NCBI RefSeq assembly: GCF_002902525.1
Contig: NZ_PPQZ01000019.1
Coordinates: 1 to 52,477, forward strand
Direction of reading: 5' to 3'
From: Mammaliicoccus stepanovicii
GTDB lineage: Bacteria > Bacillota > Bacilli > Staphylococcales > Staphylococcaceae
Length of the DNA stretch: 52,477 nucleotides
The notes under the pieces were generated by a model. That model was not told the origin of the DNA, ran no database searches, and was given only the letters and a program-made list of their open reading frames with translations. Each line of letters begins with the position of its first letter. The first letter of the stretch is position 1. The position numbers and the translations under genes are program-made. Shown here piece after piece: positions 1 through 8,765 of the stretch.

Positions 1-1
1 G

Positions 2-1057
2 GATAATCAATATCTAAGTTATCAATTAATATTTTTCGTCTTATATGTGATATATCAAATAGGATTAATTAAAATATATTTAAAAATTGTTGAAAAAAGT
101 AATAACTTTAAAATGTTTGCCTTTGCAATTTTATTATCATTACTTCCGTTAATTACAATCAAAGTATTACAAAGTAGTTGGTTAGGTGAATATCAAGTCA
201 AGATATATGGAACAAGATTAATTGAATTTATAGGATTTCTTGGAATTTCATACATCGCATTTAAGAGTATCCAATTAATCATGGAAATTCGAGATAAGAG
301 AATAAAGTCTATAGAAGTATTAAAACTTGTAGATTTTATTACGTTCTTCCCAACAATTTCATCAGGGCCAATAGATCGTTATAGAAGATTTATTAAAGAT
401 GAGAACACAATTCCAACACCAGAAGCATATTATGGTTTATTGATAAAAGCGACACATATGATTTTTATAGGGTTTCTATATAAATATATTATTGCTTATT
501 ACATAAACGAATACGTTATCAAAGTTGTTCCGATTGATACTGACCAAACATTTATGAATTACTTGGTATATATGTATGGTTATAGCTTCTATTTATTCTT
601 TGATTTTGCAGGGTATAGTTTATTCGCAATTGCTTTTAGTTATTTATTAGGTATACAAACACCTATTAACTTTAACAAGCCATTTAAATCTAAAAACATT
701 AAAGACTTTTGGAATAGATGGCATATGAGTTTGTCGTTTTGGTTTAGAGACTGTGTATATATGAGATTTGTCTTCTGGGTATCTAAGAAAAAATTAATAA
801 AAGATAAATTGCTCATTTCAAACTTAGGATTCCTATTAAACTTTTTCATTATGGGTATCTGGCATGGAATCGAAATTAATTATATATTATACGGTTTATA
901 CCATGCATTTTTATTTATAGCTTATGGCTATTATGAAGTATGGCGCAAAAAGCACCCGCTTAAAGTAAACAATATGTTTATAAATGCGGTAGCAATCGTC
1001 ATTACGTTCCATTGTGTGGCATTTGGATTTTTACTATTTTCAGGAAAATTAATTTAA
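2..1057 (+). CDS. dltB: DltB, D-alanyl transfer MBOAT membrane protein (5' truncated by window edge)
   Basis: DltB is the membrane-bound O-acyltransferase that helps move D-alanine from DltC across the membrane for lipoteichoic acid esterification. The reading frame is open from base 2, so the gene begins upstream; the ATG at 47 is internal, and compared with the S. aureus protein about 50 N-terminal residues are missing. Visible family marks are FFPTISSGPIDRY, the KDFWNRWHMSLSFWFRD block and MGIWHGIE, whose His is the conserved MBOAT catalytic residue. Several hydrophobic membrane segments are present. It is followed after 12 bases by dltC, as in the usual dltABCD operon; dltA would lie upstream, outside the window. 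The assignment is secure. Confidence 0.95.
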   Translation, partial: DNQYLSYQLIFFVLYVIYQIGLIKIYLKIVEKSNNFKMFAFAILLSLLPLITIKVLQSSWLGEYQVKIYGTRLIEFIGFLGISYIAFKSIQLIMEIRDKRIKSIEVLKLVDFITFFPTISSGPIDRYRRFIKDENTIPTPEAYYGLLIKATHMIFIGFLYKYIIAYYINEYVIKVVPIDTDQTFMNYLVYMYGYSFYLFFDFAGYSLFAIAFSYLLGIQTPINFNKPFKSKNIKDFWNRWHMSLSFWFRDCVYMRFVFWVSKKKLIKDKLLISNLGFLLNFFIMGIWHGIEINYILYGLYHAFLFIAYGYYEVWRKKHPLKVNNMFINAVAIVITFHCVAFGFLLFSGKLI

Positions 1058-1069
1058 AGGAGATTCATT

Positions 1070-1306
1070 ATGAATTTTGAAGAACAAGTATTAGACTTAT
1101 TGGCAGAGGTTGCAGAAAATGACATCGTGAAAGAAAACCCAGATATTGAGATTTTTGAAGAAGGGATTATAGATTCTTTTGCTACTGTGGGATTATTAAT
1201 AGAGATACAAAACAGCCTTGGGATAGATGTTACAATTACGGATTTCGACAGGGATGAATGGGCAACTCCGAATAAAATAATTAAAGTACTTAAGGAATTA
1301 CAATGA
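1070..1306 (+). CDS. dltC: DltC, D-alanyl carrier protein
   Basis: This 78-residue acidic carrier protein receives D-alanine from DltA on a 4'-phosphopantetheine arm and passes it to the DltB-dependent membrane step. The attachment serine is Ser36 in the motif [11 protein letters not shown], and the length is normal for DltC. An AAAGGAGATTC ribosome site lies just before the ATG. The last four bases overlap the dltD start (ATGA), which suggests translational coupling. No anomalies are visible. Confidence 0.96.
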   Translation: MNFEEQVLDLLAEVAENDIVKENPDIEIFEEGIIDSFATVGLLIEIQNSLGIDVTITDFDRDEWATPNKIIKVLKELQ

Positions 1307-2481
1307 AATTAAGATTACTATTACCATTATTATTTAGTGGTATATTGTTTGGTTTATTTCTTTTAATTCCTGTAGAGTGGTTTACATCTTTATCCAAGCA
1401 CGAGAACATTAAGCAAGAATCAACATCACTTGATGATTCAGTTTTAAAAGGCATACATTCTCAAGAAGAGATGTTGAAGAGCAACAAATATTATCCTGTT
1501 TTTGGCTCAAGTGAGTTAGAAAAACCAGATATTTTTCATCCAGCACATGTATTAAATGAGAAAAAGGCGAAGTTAAGCCCTTATTTAATAGGAACTGGTG
1601 GATCAACTGATTTGATTCATGCCATCAACATTGGAAGTCAATCACATAACTTAAAAGGTAAGAAAATTGCCATCATTATTTCACCGCAATGGTTTACAAA
1701 CCATGGATTAACGAATGATAATTTTAATGCAAGATTGTCTCCAATTCAGACGGATCATTTATTTTCAAATGAATCATTAAGTCCCGAATTAAAGAATAGA
1801 TTTGCAAAGCGATTAATACAGTTTGATCAACTAAAGAATAATTCATATTTAAATTCTGTCATTAAATCGCCGACGCATCAATATGATGAAGGCACATATA
1901 TGAATAATTTCGAATATAAAATCTACCAAAAACATGATGCGCTTAAATCTATATTATTACCGGCCAAATCGCCGTTAAATAATGAGAAAGCACATGATTT
2001 AAGTCATTTGAGTTGGGAAGAAATGAGAGATTATGCTTCTGAATATGGAAAAAAACATTCGACTAATAACAAATTTGGTATGAACAATCATTATTGGCGT
2101 CAATTAATGAGCCAACATAAACGTTATAATCGTAATTATGAGTTCAACAAAAATTCAAAAGAATTTAAAGATTTACAACTATTAATTGATACGTTGAAAG
2201 AATCTAAAGCAGATCCATTGTTTATCGTTATACCTGCAAATGGAAAATGGTATGATCATATAAATGTAAATCCTGCGAAAAGAGAAGCAGTTTATCAAAA
2301 AATAAACGAGACTATTACATCAAATGGCATGAAAGTATATGACATGACTGATAAAGAATATGAACCTTATGTCATTACAGATGCTGTTCATATAGGCTGG
2401 AAAGGCTGGGTCTATATAGATGAGCAAATGATTAATCACATAAACGGTAAATATGATGAAAGTATCAGTAGACAATTTTAG
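1303..2481 (+). CDS. dltD: DltD, teichoic acid D-alanylation protein
   Basis: DltD completes transfer of D-alanine to teichoic acids on the outer face of the membrane. The 392-residue protein begins with one membrane anchor (about residues 3-23). The SGNH-like domain that follows contains GSSEL and [11 protein letters not shown] near the N-terminus and [10 protein letters not shown] near the C-terminus, which carries the conserved Asp and His. It overlaps dltC by four bases and is the last gene of the operon, ending just before a strong terminator. Length and sequence match staphylococcal DltD throughout. Confidence 0.96.
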   Translation: MKLRLLLPLLFSGILFGLFLLIPVEWFTSLSKHENIKQESTSLDDSVLKGIHSQEEMLKSNKYYPVFGSSELEKPDIFHPAHVLNEKKAKLSPYLIGTGGSTDLIHAINIGSQSHNLKGKKIAIIISPQWFTNHGLTNDNFNARLSPIQTDHLFSNESLSPELKNRFAKRLIQFDQLKNNSYLNSVIKSPTHQYDEGTYMNNFEYKIYQKHDALKSILLPAKSPLNNEKAHDLSHLSWEEMRDYASEYGKKHSTNNKFGMNNHYWRQLMSQHKRYNRNYEFNKNSKEFKDLQLLIDTLKESKADPLFIVIPANGKWYDHINVNPAKREAVYQKINETITSNGMKVYDMTDKEYEPYVITDAVHIGWKGWVYIDEQMINHINGKYDESISRQF

Positions 2482-2528
2482 TAAAATTTCCTGGGAAATT
2501 TTATATTTGAATTATTTAGTGTTATGTT

Positions 2529-2573
2529 AAAATCCCTACACGTTAGTCTAAAGCTAACGTGTAGGGATTTTTA
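2529..2573 (+). terminator. Terminator of the dlt operon
   Basis: An 18-base perfect stem (AAAATCCCTACACGTTAG and its complement) with a 7-base loop runs into a T-rich tail. It lies 47 bases after the dltD stop and is a classic intrinsic terminator. Confidence 0.9.
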
Positions 2574-2584
2574 ATATACAACAA

Positions 2585-2615
2585 AGTCTGGGACTCATTA
2601 GTTATGTCCCAGACT
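2585..2615 (-). terminator. Stem-loop between dltD and nfu, likely nfu terminator
   Basis: A 10-base stem AGTCTGGGAC / GTCCCAGACT lies directly after the dlt terminator and 60 bases beyond the nfu stop. Read on the minus strand it is followed by TTTGTTG, a weak T-tract. It belongs to a set of GGGAC/GTCCC stems repeated in this window (10.53, 23.10 and 49.35 kb). Confidence 0.6.
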
Positions 2616-2675
2616 CTCAAAGCAATCTATATGATTACCATATGAAATTTATTTAAAATAAAGTTTTTAACAATA

Positions 2676-2918
2676 TTAGAATACTTGTTCTACTTCAACT
2701 ACACCTGGTACTTCTTCTAATAACGCACGTTCGATACCTGCTTTTAATGTGATTGTTGAACTAGGGCAAGTACCACAAGCACCAAGTAAACGTAATTTTA
2801 CAATGCCATCATCTACGTCCACTAATTCACAGTCACCACCGTCACGTAATAAGAATGGTCTTAATTTTTCAAGGACGTCACTAACTTGATCAAACATTGT
2901 TTGTTGTTCTGTAGTCAT
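2676..2918 (-). CDS. nfu: NifU C-terminal-domain Fe-S scaffold (Nfu)
   Basis: This 80-residue protein is a stand-alone NifU C-terminal domain, which carries or delivers Fe-S clusters to apoproteins. The cluster-binding motif is [12 protein letters not shown] (CX2C) around residues 45-55. The ATG at 2918 was chosen over upstream codons because AAGGAG lies at a fitting distance before it and because staphylococcal Nfu also begins near MTTE with 80 residues. It is divergent from yuzD and lies near an A-type Fe-S carrier gene (4969-5328), so the region has an Fe-S assembly theme. Confidence 0.92.
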   Translation of the reverse strand: MTTEQQTMFDQVSDVLEKLRPFLLRDGGDCELVDVDDGIVKLRLLGACGTCPSSTITLKAGIERALLEEVPGVVEVEQVF

Positions 2919-3027
2919 ATATATAAATGCTCCTTTCACAAAGTCTTATTAGATACATTAATCTTATTTATCTATTATAATAGATATACAGTAAAAAATC
3001 TATTCATCAAACTAGGGGGATTTCAAT

Positions 3028-3351
3028 ATGTCTAAAGCAAGTATCGTCGTATATGGTGCAGATGTTATATGTGCGAGTTGTGTCAATGCACCTTCTTCAA
3101 AAGATACTTATGAGTGGTTAGAAGCAATTTTAACAAGAAAGTATCCAAATTTAAATATTGAGTACACATATATTGATATTGAAAAACAAACTGAAAATTT
3201 AACAGATCATGACCAACAGTTTATTGAAAGAATAAATGAAGATGAATTGTTTTATCCACTTGTGACGATAAATGATGAATATGTAGCAGATGGTTATATA
3301 CAATTAAAATCTATAACAAAATTTATGGATCAACATTTAGTAGTCGAATAA
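3028..3351 (+). CDS. yuzD: YuzD-like thioredoxin-fold protein (DUF1462)
   Basis: This is a 107-residue soluble protein of the DUF1462/YuzD family; its function is unknown. The N-terminal stretch IVVYGADVICASCVNAP holds a CX2C motif, which suggests a thioredoxin-like redox fold or metal binding. The later YPLVTINDEYVADG segment resembles the cis-proline region of such folds. A good AGGGGG ribosome site precedes the ATG. It sits divergently beside nfu, the same arrangement as in S. aureus and Bacillus, so a role in Fe-S or thiol chemistry is a reasonable inference only. Confidence 0.85.
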   Translation: MSKASIVVYGADVICASCVNAPSSKDTYEWLEAILTRKYPNLNIEYTYIDIEKQTENLTDHDQQFIERINEDELFYPLVTINDEYVADGYIQLKSITKFMDQHLVVE

Positions 3352-3430
3352 TAGCATGATTGCTTTTGAAATAATTAAAGCAACTAATATTTACAGGTAT
3401 GAGCTGATTATGGTAGTTATTAAGAAATGT

Positions 3431-3479
3431 AACAAGACATCGCATAATTGTCATGAAGACTTTTATGCGATGTCTTGTT
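3431..3479. terminator. Bidirectional stem-loop between yuzD and the NDH-2-like gene
   Basis: A perfect 17-base stem (AACAAGACATCGCATAA and its complement) with a 15-base loop lies between two convergent genes. T-tracts are short on both sides, so terminator strength is uncertain. Confidence 0.7.
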
Positions 3480-3502
3480 AATTGAATCATGCAATAAGTG
3501 CA

Positions 3503-4567
3503 TTATCCATTATGGTATTTATATAACCAGAGTACGCCGGATTTGATTACTCTTGCTAATCGGCCTGTAACTGTTTGTTCCATTAAATAAGCAAATCCTT
3601 GTTTTTCGCCTAATGATCCAACAAATCCTTGAGGCTTTAACTCTGGCATTTTTTCAGGTAGTGGTTTGTTAGCCCATTGTAGCTTCATAACTTCAGCAAT
3701 TTGATCTGCTTGTATTTCTGCTAAATAAGCACTTGGTGCGTGTGGTAATGCTGCACAATCACCTACAATATATACATTTTTGTATGTTGGAATTTGATGA
3801 TATTGATTTACAATAACCCTTCTACTGTCATTTGTATCAACAGGTAAGTTTCGAACTATTTCAACTGGTTGAATACCGGCTGTCCATACAACTAAATCAA
3901 CCTCATGGATGTCTTCATTATTATGAAGCTTTCCTGGATCAACTTTTGTAATGTTTGATTTTGGCACAACTTCAACATCATGTTTGTCGAACCATTTTTT
4001 GACATAATTACTAAGTTTTTCAGGGAAAGCAGGAAGAATTCGTTCGCCTCTATCAAATAATTTAATTTTGATATCTTGACGACTTTCTCTTAATTCACTA
4101 GCAAGTTCTATACCACTTAAACCAGCACCTACAATACCTATTGTAGCGTTGCTAGGTAAGTCACAAATTGCTTGGTAAGTTTTGCGTGCATTTTGTACTG
4201 TTTGAATACTATATGTGTATTCTTTTGCACCAGGAACATTATGGTATTTGTCTTCGCAACCTAATCCAATGACAAGTTCGTCATAATCAACCCTTGTATC
4301 ACCTACTGAAACAATTTGATTGTCTAAATCAATATCTGTTATCTCCCCATATACCGTATTGATTTTAGTGTTCTTTGGAAATTGAACTCGAATGTCTTTG
4401 TCTGGTGCTGTACCTGCTGCTAGAGCGTAGAACTCTGTCTTTAAGCTGTGAAATGGCATACGATCAATTAGCGTAATTGAATAATCGGAAGGTAAAGCGC
4501 TTGGGATAATTTCTTTCATCAAGCGCATATTACCATATCCGCCCCCTAATAATACTAAGCTTTTCAT
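3503..4567 (-). CDS. NDH-2-like NAD(P)/FAD oxidoreductase (YutJ family)
   Basis: This 354-residue flavoprotein belongs to the type II NADH dehydrogenase/pyridine nucleotide-disulfide oxidoreductase superfamily. The FAD-binding segment is LLGGGYGNMRLMKE at residues 5-18, and a second dinucleotide fold is GIVGAGLSGIELASEL near residue 145. The late motif NVYIVGDCAALPHAP is the second FAD contact. It is shorter and more divergent than the ndh gene at 5488, and corresponds to Bacillus YutJ and a second S. aureus NDH-2-like protein. Whether it reduces quinone or another acceptor cannot be told from sequence. It is read divergently from yuzB. Confidence 0.85.
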   Translation of the reverse strand: MKSLVLLGGGYGNMRLMKEIIPSALPSDYSITLIDRMPFHSLKTEFYALAAGTAPDKDIRVQFPKNTKINTVYGEITDIDLDNQIVSVGDTRVDYDELVIGLGCEDKYHNVPGAKEYTYSIQTVQNARKTYQAICDLPSNATIGIVGAGLSGIELASELRESRQDIKIKLFDRGERILPAFPEKLSNYVKKWFDKHDVEVVPKSNITKVDPGKLHNNEDIHEVDLVVWTAGIQPVEIVRNLPVDTNDSRRVIVNQYHQIPTYKNVYIVGDCAALPHAPSAYLAEIQADQIAEVMKLQWANKPLPEKMPELKPQGFVGSLGEKQGFAYLMEQTVTGRLARVIKSGVLWLYKYHNG

Positions 4568-4719
4568 CGTTATTCTCCTTTATCCTAAATCAAATTTCTA
4601 CAAATTTGTATGTATATATTTTATAATATATAAGTATACTTTCAGTATAATCTTTTTTGGCATAAACTACAATGAATGTTAAAATTGTTTAATGAATATG
4701 AAGTAAGTAGGTGAACACA

Positions 4720-4956
4720 TTGAACCCAATTGTCGAATTTTGTATTTCAAACTTGGCTAAAGGTGCTGATGCAGTGTTTAACAAGCTCGACAATGATCCA
4801 AACGTAGATGTACTAGAATATGGCTGTCTACAGAATTGTGGACCATGTGCTAGAGGGTTATATGCATTAGTTAACGGAGATATGGTCAAGGGTGAAACAC
4901 CAGATGAATTATTAGCTAATATATATAGTCATATAGAAGAAAATTGGATTTTTTAG
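4720..4956 (+). CDS. yuzB: YuzB-like small protein (DUF1450)
   Basis: This is a 78-residue DUF1450 protein of unknown function. It has three conserved cysteines in [13 protein letters not shown] plus an N-terminal FC, so metal or Fe-S binding is plausible. The frame is open from a GTG at 4711, but that codon overlaps the AGGTGA ribosome site; TTG at 4720, five bases after it, gives the expected MNPIVEF N-terminus seen in relatives. The gene is 12 bases upstream of the A-type Fe-S carrier and is probably co-transcribed with it. Confidence 0.85.
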   Translation: MNPIVEFCISNLAKGADAVFNKLDNDPNVDVLEYGCLQNCGPCARGLYALVNGDMVKGETPDELLANIYSHIEENWIF

Positions 4957-4968
4957 GAGGAGTTATTT

Positions 4969-5328
4969 ATGGCAACAGTAATATTAACTGAGGCAGCAGC
5001 ATATGAAGTAAAAGATATGCTAAATAGTAACGATATGGCAGAAGGGTACTTAAGAGTATCCGTTAAAGGCGGAGGTTGTACGGGATTATCTTATGGTATG
5101 TCCGCAGAAGAAGAACCATCTGAAAATGATGAAGTACTTGAGTATTACAATGTTAAAGTATTAGTAGACAAAAAGGATGCACCGATTTTAAATGGTACGA
5201 CTATTGATTTTAAAACATCATTAATGGGTGGCGGATTCTCAATAGAAAACCCTAACGCAATCGCAGCATGTGGTTGTGGAAGTTCCTTTAAAACGAAAGA
5301 CGTTGCAGGTACACCTGAGAATTGTTAA
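4969..5328 (+). CDS. A-type Fe-S carrier protein (HesB/IscA/SufA family)
   Basis: A 119-residue A-type carrier that receives and passes on Fe-S clusters. The three ligand cysteines are visible: one in KGGGCTGLSYG (about residue 37) and two in the C-terminal ACGCGSSF pair. A strong TTAGGAGGAG ribosome site precedes the ATG. The short C-terminal extension after the cysteine pair ends in another Cys. It follows yuzB closely and may work with the nfu product encoded 2 kb away; which apoproteins it serves is not shown by the sequence. Confidence 0.92.
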   Translation: MATVILTEAAAYEVKDMLNSNDMAEGYLRVSVKGGGCTGLSYGMSAEEEPSENDEVLEYYNVKVLVDKKDAPILNGTTIDFKTSLMGGGFSIENPNAIAACGCGSSFKTKDVAGTPENC

Positions 5329-5487
5329 AGTATGCACAAAATTTTGTGTGACACTTGAATTTATACTTATAAAAATATACAATAAACCTTGTATGTAAAA
5401 GTTTTATCTTTGATTGTGACAAAAAACACAAAGAGGCACGAAATTTAAAATAGTGCCAAACAATATTAGAAAGTATAGGTGAAAATA

Positions 5488-6702
5488 ATGGGATTTGAAC
5501 GTAAAAAAGTTCTCGTATTAGGGGCAGGTTACGCAGGCTTACAAACAATGACTAAATTACAAAAATTAGTCTCAAACCAAGATGTTGAATTAACTTTAAT
5601 TAACAAAAATGATTATCACTACGAATCAACTTGGTTACATGAAACATCAGCTGGTACTTTAAACTATGAAGATGCTTTATATCCAATTACAAATGTAATT
5701 GATAGAAATAAAGTAAACTTTGTTAAAGCTGAAGTTAGCAAAATTAATAAAGATGCTAAAAATGTTGAAACTACAAATGGCGTATTTGAATATGACATTT
5801 TAGTTGTTGCACTTGGATTTGAAAGTGAAACATTCGGAATTGAAGGTATGAAAGAACATGCACTTCAAATCGAAAATATTAACACTTCACGCCGAATTGC
5901 AAAACATCTTGAAGATAAATTTGCAAATTATGCATCTTCAAAAGTTAAAGATGAAAATGACCTAGCTATTTTAGTTGGTGGCGCTGGATTCACTGGTGTT
6001 GAATTATTAGGCGAATTAACTGAACGCATCCCTGAATTATGTAAAAAATATGGTGTAGATCAATCTAAAGTTAAAATTACTTGTGTTGAAGCAGCACCTA
6101 AAATGTTACCTATGTTCTCTGAAGATTTAGTTAACTACGTTGTTAAATATTTAGAAGATCGCGGTGTAGAATTCAAAATTTCTACTCCAATCGTAGCTTG
6201 TAACGAAAAAGGTTTCGTTGTTAAAGTAAATGATGTTGAACAAACATTAGAAGCTAATACAGCTATTTGGGCTGCAGGTGTTAGAGGTAGTAAATTAATG
6301 GAAGAATCATTTGATGGCGTTAAGCGTGGTCGTATCGTAGTTAAAGATGACCTATCTATTGATAACTATGATGATATCTTCGTAATTGGTGACTGTTCAG
6401 CTGTAATGGCTGGTGAAGGAGACAACAAACGTCCACTTCCAACTACAGCACAAATTGCAATGCAACAAGGTGAACACTTAGCTAAAAACATTAACAATAT
6501 TTTCAATGGCGAAAAAACTGAACCATTTGTTTATGATGATAAAGGAACAGTATGTTCATTAGGTAGTCATGATGGTGTTGGTGTTGTTATGGGCCGTGAA
6601 ATCACTGGTAAAAAAGCAGCATTTATGAAAAAAGTTATCGATACTCGTGCTATCTTCAAAATCGGTGGCATCGGATTAGCCTATAAAAAAGGTAAATTCT
6701 AA
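5488..6702 (+). CDS. ndh: Type II NADH dehydrogenase (NDH-2)
   Basis: NDH-2 is a single-subunit, non-pumping NADH:menaquinone oxidoreductase on the inner face of the membrane. The 404-residue protein has the FAD fold [13 protein letters not shown] at the N-terminus and an NADH fold [16 protein letters not shown] at about residue 160. NIFVIGDC-like [12 protein letters not shown] lies near residue 300, followed by the quinone-site AQIAMQQGE motif. The C-terminal helix region, ending AYKKGKF, is the membrane-contact part. ATG 5488 is preferred over GTG 5479 because AGGTGA overlaps the latter. The protein aligns end to end with S. aureus Ndh as remembered. It is followed by a terminator. Confidence 0.95.
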   Translation: MGFERKKVLVLGAGYAGLQTMTKLQKLVSNQDVELTLINKNDYHYESTWLHETSAGTLNYEDALYPITNVIDRNKVNFVKAEVSKINKDAKNVETTNGVFEYDILVVALGFESETFGIEGMKEHALQIENINTSRRIAKHLEDKFANYASSKVKDENDLAILVGGAGFTGVELLGELTERIPELCKKYGVDQSKVKITCVEAAPKMLPMFSEDLVNYVVKYLEDRGVEFKISTPIVACNEKGFVVKVNDVEQTLEANTAIWAAGVRGSKLMEESFDGVKRGRIVVKDDLSIDNYDDIFVIGDCSAVMAGEGDNKRPLPTTAQIAMQQGEHLAKNINNIFNGEKTEPFVYDDKGTVCSLGSHDGVGVVMGREITGKKAAFMKKVIDTRAIFKIGGIGLAYKKGKF

Positions 6703-6722
6703 GTAATTAGAAAATTAAGTAC

Positions 6723-6754
6723 AGAGACCTGCTATTAGGCGGGTCTCTTTTTTT
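6723..6754 (+). terminator. Terminator of ndh
   Basis: AGAGACCTGC pairs with GCGGGTCTCT (one G-T pair) around a short loop and is followed by seven or more T residues. It lies 21 bases after the ndh stop. Confidence 0.9.
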
Positions 6755-6768
6755 AAAGGAGGTTAGTT

Positions 6769-7089
6769 ATGATTTCATTACCACAAGTTATCATATCGAT
6801 GGCACTATTTTTTGTATTATTTTTTGGAATTGCATTTATACTAAACATGCTATTAAAAACAACTTGGCTAATGGTTGTTTTATATCCATTTGTAATATTT
6901 GCTATCGTTGATAAAGTTTCAACAACCATGTATTTTACAAATCCATCTACAGCATTTTCGAAATTGTTAACTGGTTTAGTTCATATACATACAGCAGACA
7001 TTTTGATGCTAGGGTTTGGGTGGATTGGTGCTATTGTTGCAGGATTTGTAATACGTAATTTAAGAAGAAGCGGTTATTCAATGTTCTAA
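6769..7089 (+). CDS. yuiB: YuiB-like membrane protein
   Basis: This 106-residue membrane protein resembles Bacillus YuiB, of unknown function. Three hydrophobic segments are visible at about residues 8-28, 33-48 and 78-95, and the C-terminus is basic (RNLRRSGYSMF). An AAAGGAGG ribosome site precedes the ATG. It is 17 bases upstream of the M17 aminopeptidase gene, and the yui/yut/yuz neighbourhood of Bacillus shares several of these genes, which supports the family call more than the sequence alone. Confidence 0.75.
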   Translation: MISLPQVIISMALFFVLFFGIAFILNMLLKTTWLMVVLYPFVIFAIVDKVSTTMYFTNPSTAFSKLLTGLVHIHTADILMLGFGWIGAIVAGFVIRNLRRSGYSMF

Positions 7090-7106
7090 AAAAGGGGATA
7101 GATAAA

Positions 7107-8582
7107 ATGAACTTTTTATTTAAAAATGCATATGAACAAAATGAACTACCAATTGTAATAGGTTGTCCAAGCCATTTGAATCAAATGGCTAACTTTGATG
7201 AAGTAAGCCAAATGTTAAATAATCAACTTGAAGACTTAAAGAAACAACAAATTATTAGTAGTGAATTAGGTGTTATATCTACTACTGGCATAATCATTAA
7301 TGATAAAATAGTGAAACTCATAACGGTTGGTTTAGGAAATTTAAAAGAAATAAAAGATAACGATTACCAAAAAGTTTATGGGCAATTAAGCAGATATTTA
7401 CATAATAATAAAATTGAAGAAATTCAATTAATTGATGATACGTTTAAATCTCAAACAATTTCTGATAGCGAGCGATTATATCGTTTTGGATGGTTCTCGA
7501 AACAAGCAGTATTTAATTTTGATAATTATAAATCAAGTAAATCAGCGGATATAGAAACTAAAATTCACTTTATAAACAGTTCATCTGATAATGTCGAAAC
7601 ATATATTCAACAAGGTGAAATTTTGGGTGATAGCATTAATTTAGCTAGAACATATTCTCAAACACCACCAAACATATTGACGCCAGAATATTTTGCGAAC
7701 CAAATTAAAAATCATTTCAAAGATACGCAAGTCTCAGTGTCTATTAAAGATGAAGTAGCAATTAAGAATGAAGGAATTGGTTTATTAGATGCTGTTGGAA
7801 AAGGATCTATCAATCCACCGAGATTAGTCACTTTAGAATATAAAGGATCAGATAAAGATCCAATAGCATTGGTAGGTAAAGGTGTTACTTATGATTCAGG
7901 TGGATACCAAATTAAACCTAAAAATGGCATGCCAACTATGAAATATGATATGAGCGGTGCGAGTAATGTTGTTGCAATGGTAAATGCCATTAGTGAATTA
8001 CAATTACCGATTCATATTGTAGCTGTATTACCACTTGCCGAAAATATGATTTCTAACGCAGCAATGAAACCTGATGACGTATTTACTGCTTTAAGTGGCG
8101 AAACTGTAGAAGTAACGAATACAGATGCAGAAGGTAGACTTGTATTAGGAGATGCTGTTTCGTATGTGAAACAATACCGTCCAGAACTTATTATGAATTT
8201 TGCTACATTAACAGGTGCTGTCGTTGGTGCACTTGGATTAGGAAAGACAGGTATTTTCTCAAGTGATGGGGATGCTTATATCGATGCTATTAAATCAGCA
8301 GCAAAATATTCAAACGAAGTGAGTTTTGAGCTACCAATTACAGATGAAGAAAAAGAAGATATTCGATCATCTGATGTAGCAGATTTAACGAATTGTATGT
8401 TGAATAAGCATGGTAAAGCGTTATTTGCTGCGGCATTCGTTACGCATTTCAGTGGGGATATTCCACATTTACACTTTGATATTGCGGGATCTGGAGAAAC
8501 TGAACGCGATTCATTTAAAGGTCCTAAAGGTGCAACAGGTGCGATGATACCTACTGTATTACATTTCTTGAAAAATAAATAA
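7107..8582 (+). CDS. M17 family leucyl aminopeptidase
   Basis: A 491-residue cytosolic aminopeptidase with the two-metal M17 active site. The catalytic core shows GKGVTYDSGGYQIKP (metal-binding Lys and Asp) and NTDAEGRLVLGDAVSY (Asp, Glu and catalytic Arg), which is the family signature. The N-terminal half is the variable, non-catalytic domain that helps form hexamers in the family. It lies in one run with yuiB and ends before a stem-loop. Bacillus has the same yuiB-yuiE(pepA)-yuiF association. Substrate range cannot be read from sequence. Confidence 0.92.
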   Translation: MNFLFKNAYEQNELPIVIGCPSHLNQMANFDEVSQMLNNQLEDLKKQQIISSELGVISTTGIIINDKIVKLITVGLGNLKEIKDNDYQKVYGQLSRYLHNNKIEEIQLIDDTFKSQTISDSERLYRFGWFSKQAVFNFDNYKSSKSADIETKIHFINSSSDNVETYIQQGEILGDSINLARTYSQTPPNILTPEYFANQIKNHFKDTQVSVSIKDEVAIKNEGIGLLDAVGKGSINPPRLVTLEYKGSDKDPIALVGKGVTYDSGGYQIKPKNGMPTMKYDMSGASNVVAMVNAISELQLPIHIVAVLPLAENMISNAAMKPDDVFTALSGETVEVTNTDAEGRLVLGDAVSYVKQYRPELIMNFATLTGAVVGALGLGKTGIFSSDGDAYIDAIKSAAKYSNEVSFELPITDEEKEDIRSSDVADLTNCMLNKHGKALFAAAFVTHFSGDIPHLHFDIAGSGETERDSFKGPKGATGAMIPTVLHFLKNK

Positions 8583-8595
8583 TACATCCAAAAAG

Positions 8596-8638
8596 GCAGT
8601 AAAAATTCTAATTATCATAGTGTTTTTACTGCTTATTC
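8596..8638 (+). terminator. Probable terminator after the M17 aminopeptidase
   Basis: GCAGTAAAAA pairs with TTTTTACTGC across a 17-base loop, followed by TTATTCTTT. The long loop makes it weaker than others in this window. Confidence 0.65.
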
Positions 8639-8765
8639 TTTAAAGGATATTAATTGAATATTCGGACTAATTGCTACGTGATTGACATGGTCGTAATCAA
8701 CTGATAAGATAAATTCATTGATTTACTTTATCGTGGTAGAGAGTTAAAGAACGGAGGAGTTTATT

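Noticed and set aside
8276-8587. A 103-codon minus-strand frame over the end of the M17 aminopeptidase gene
   Set aside because: It is fully antisense to a well-conserved gene, has no recognisable motif and no ribosome site.
8692-8697. TTGACA upstream of the YuiF-like gene as a -35 box
   Set aside because: No acceptable -10 sequence lies 15-19 bases downstream.
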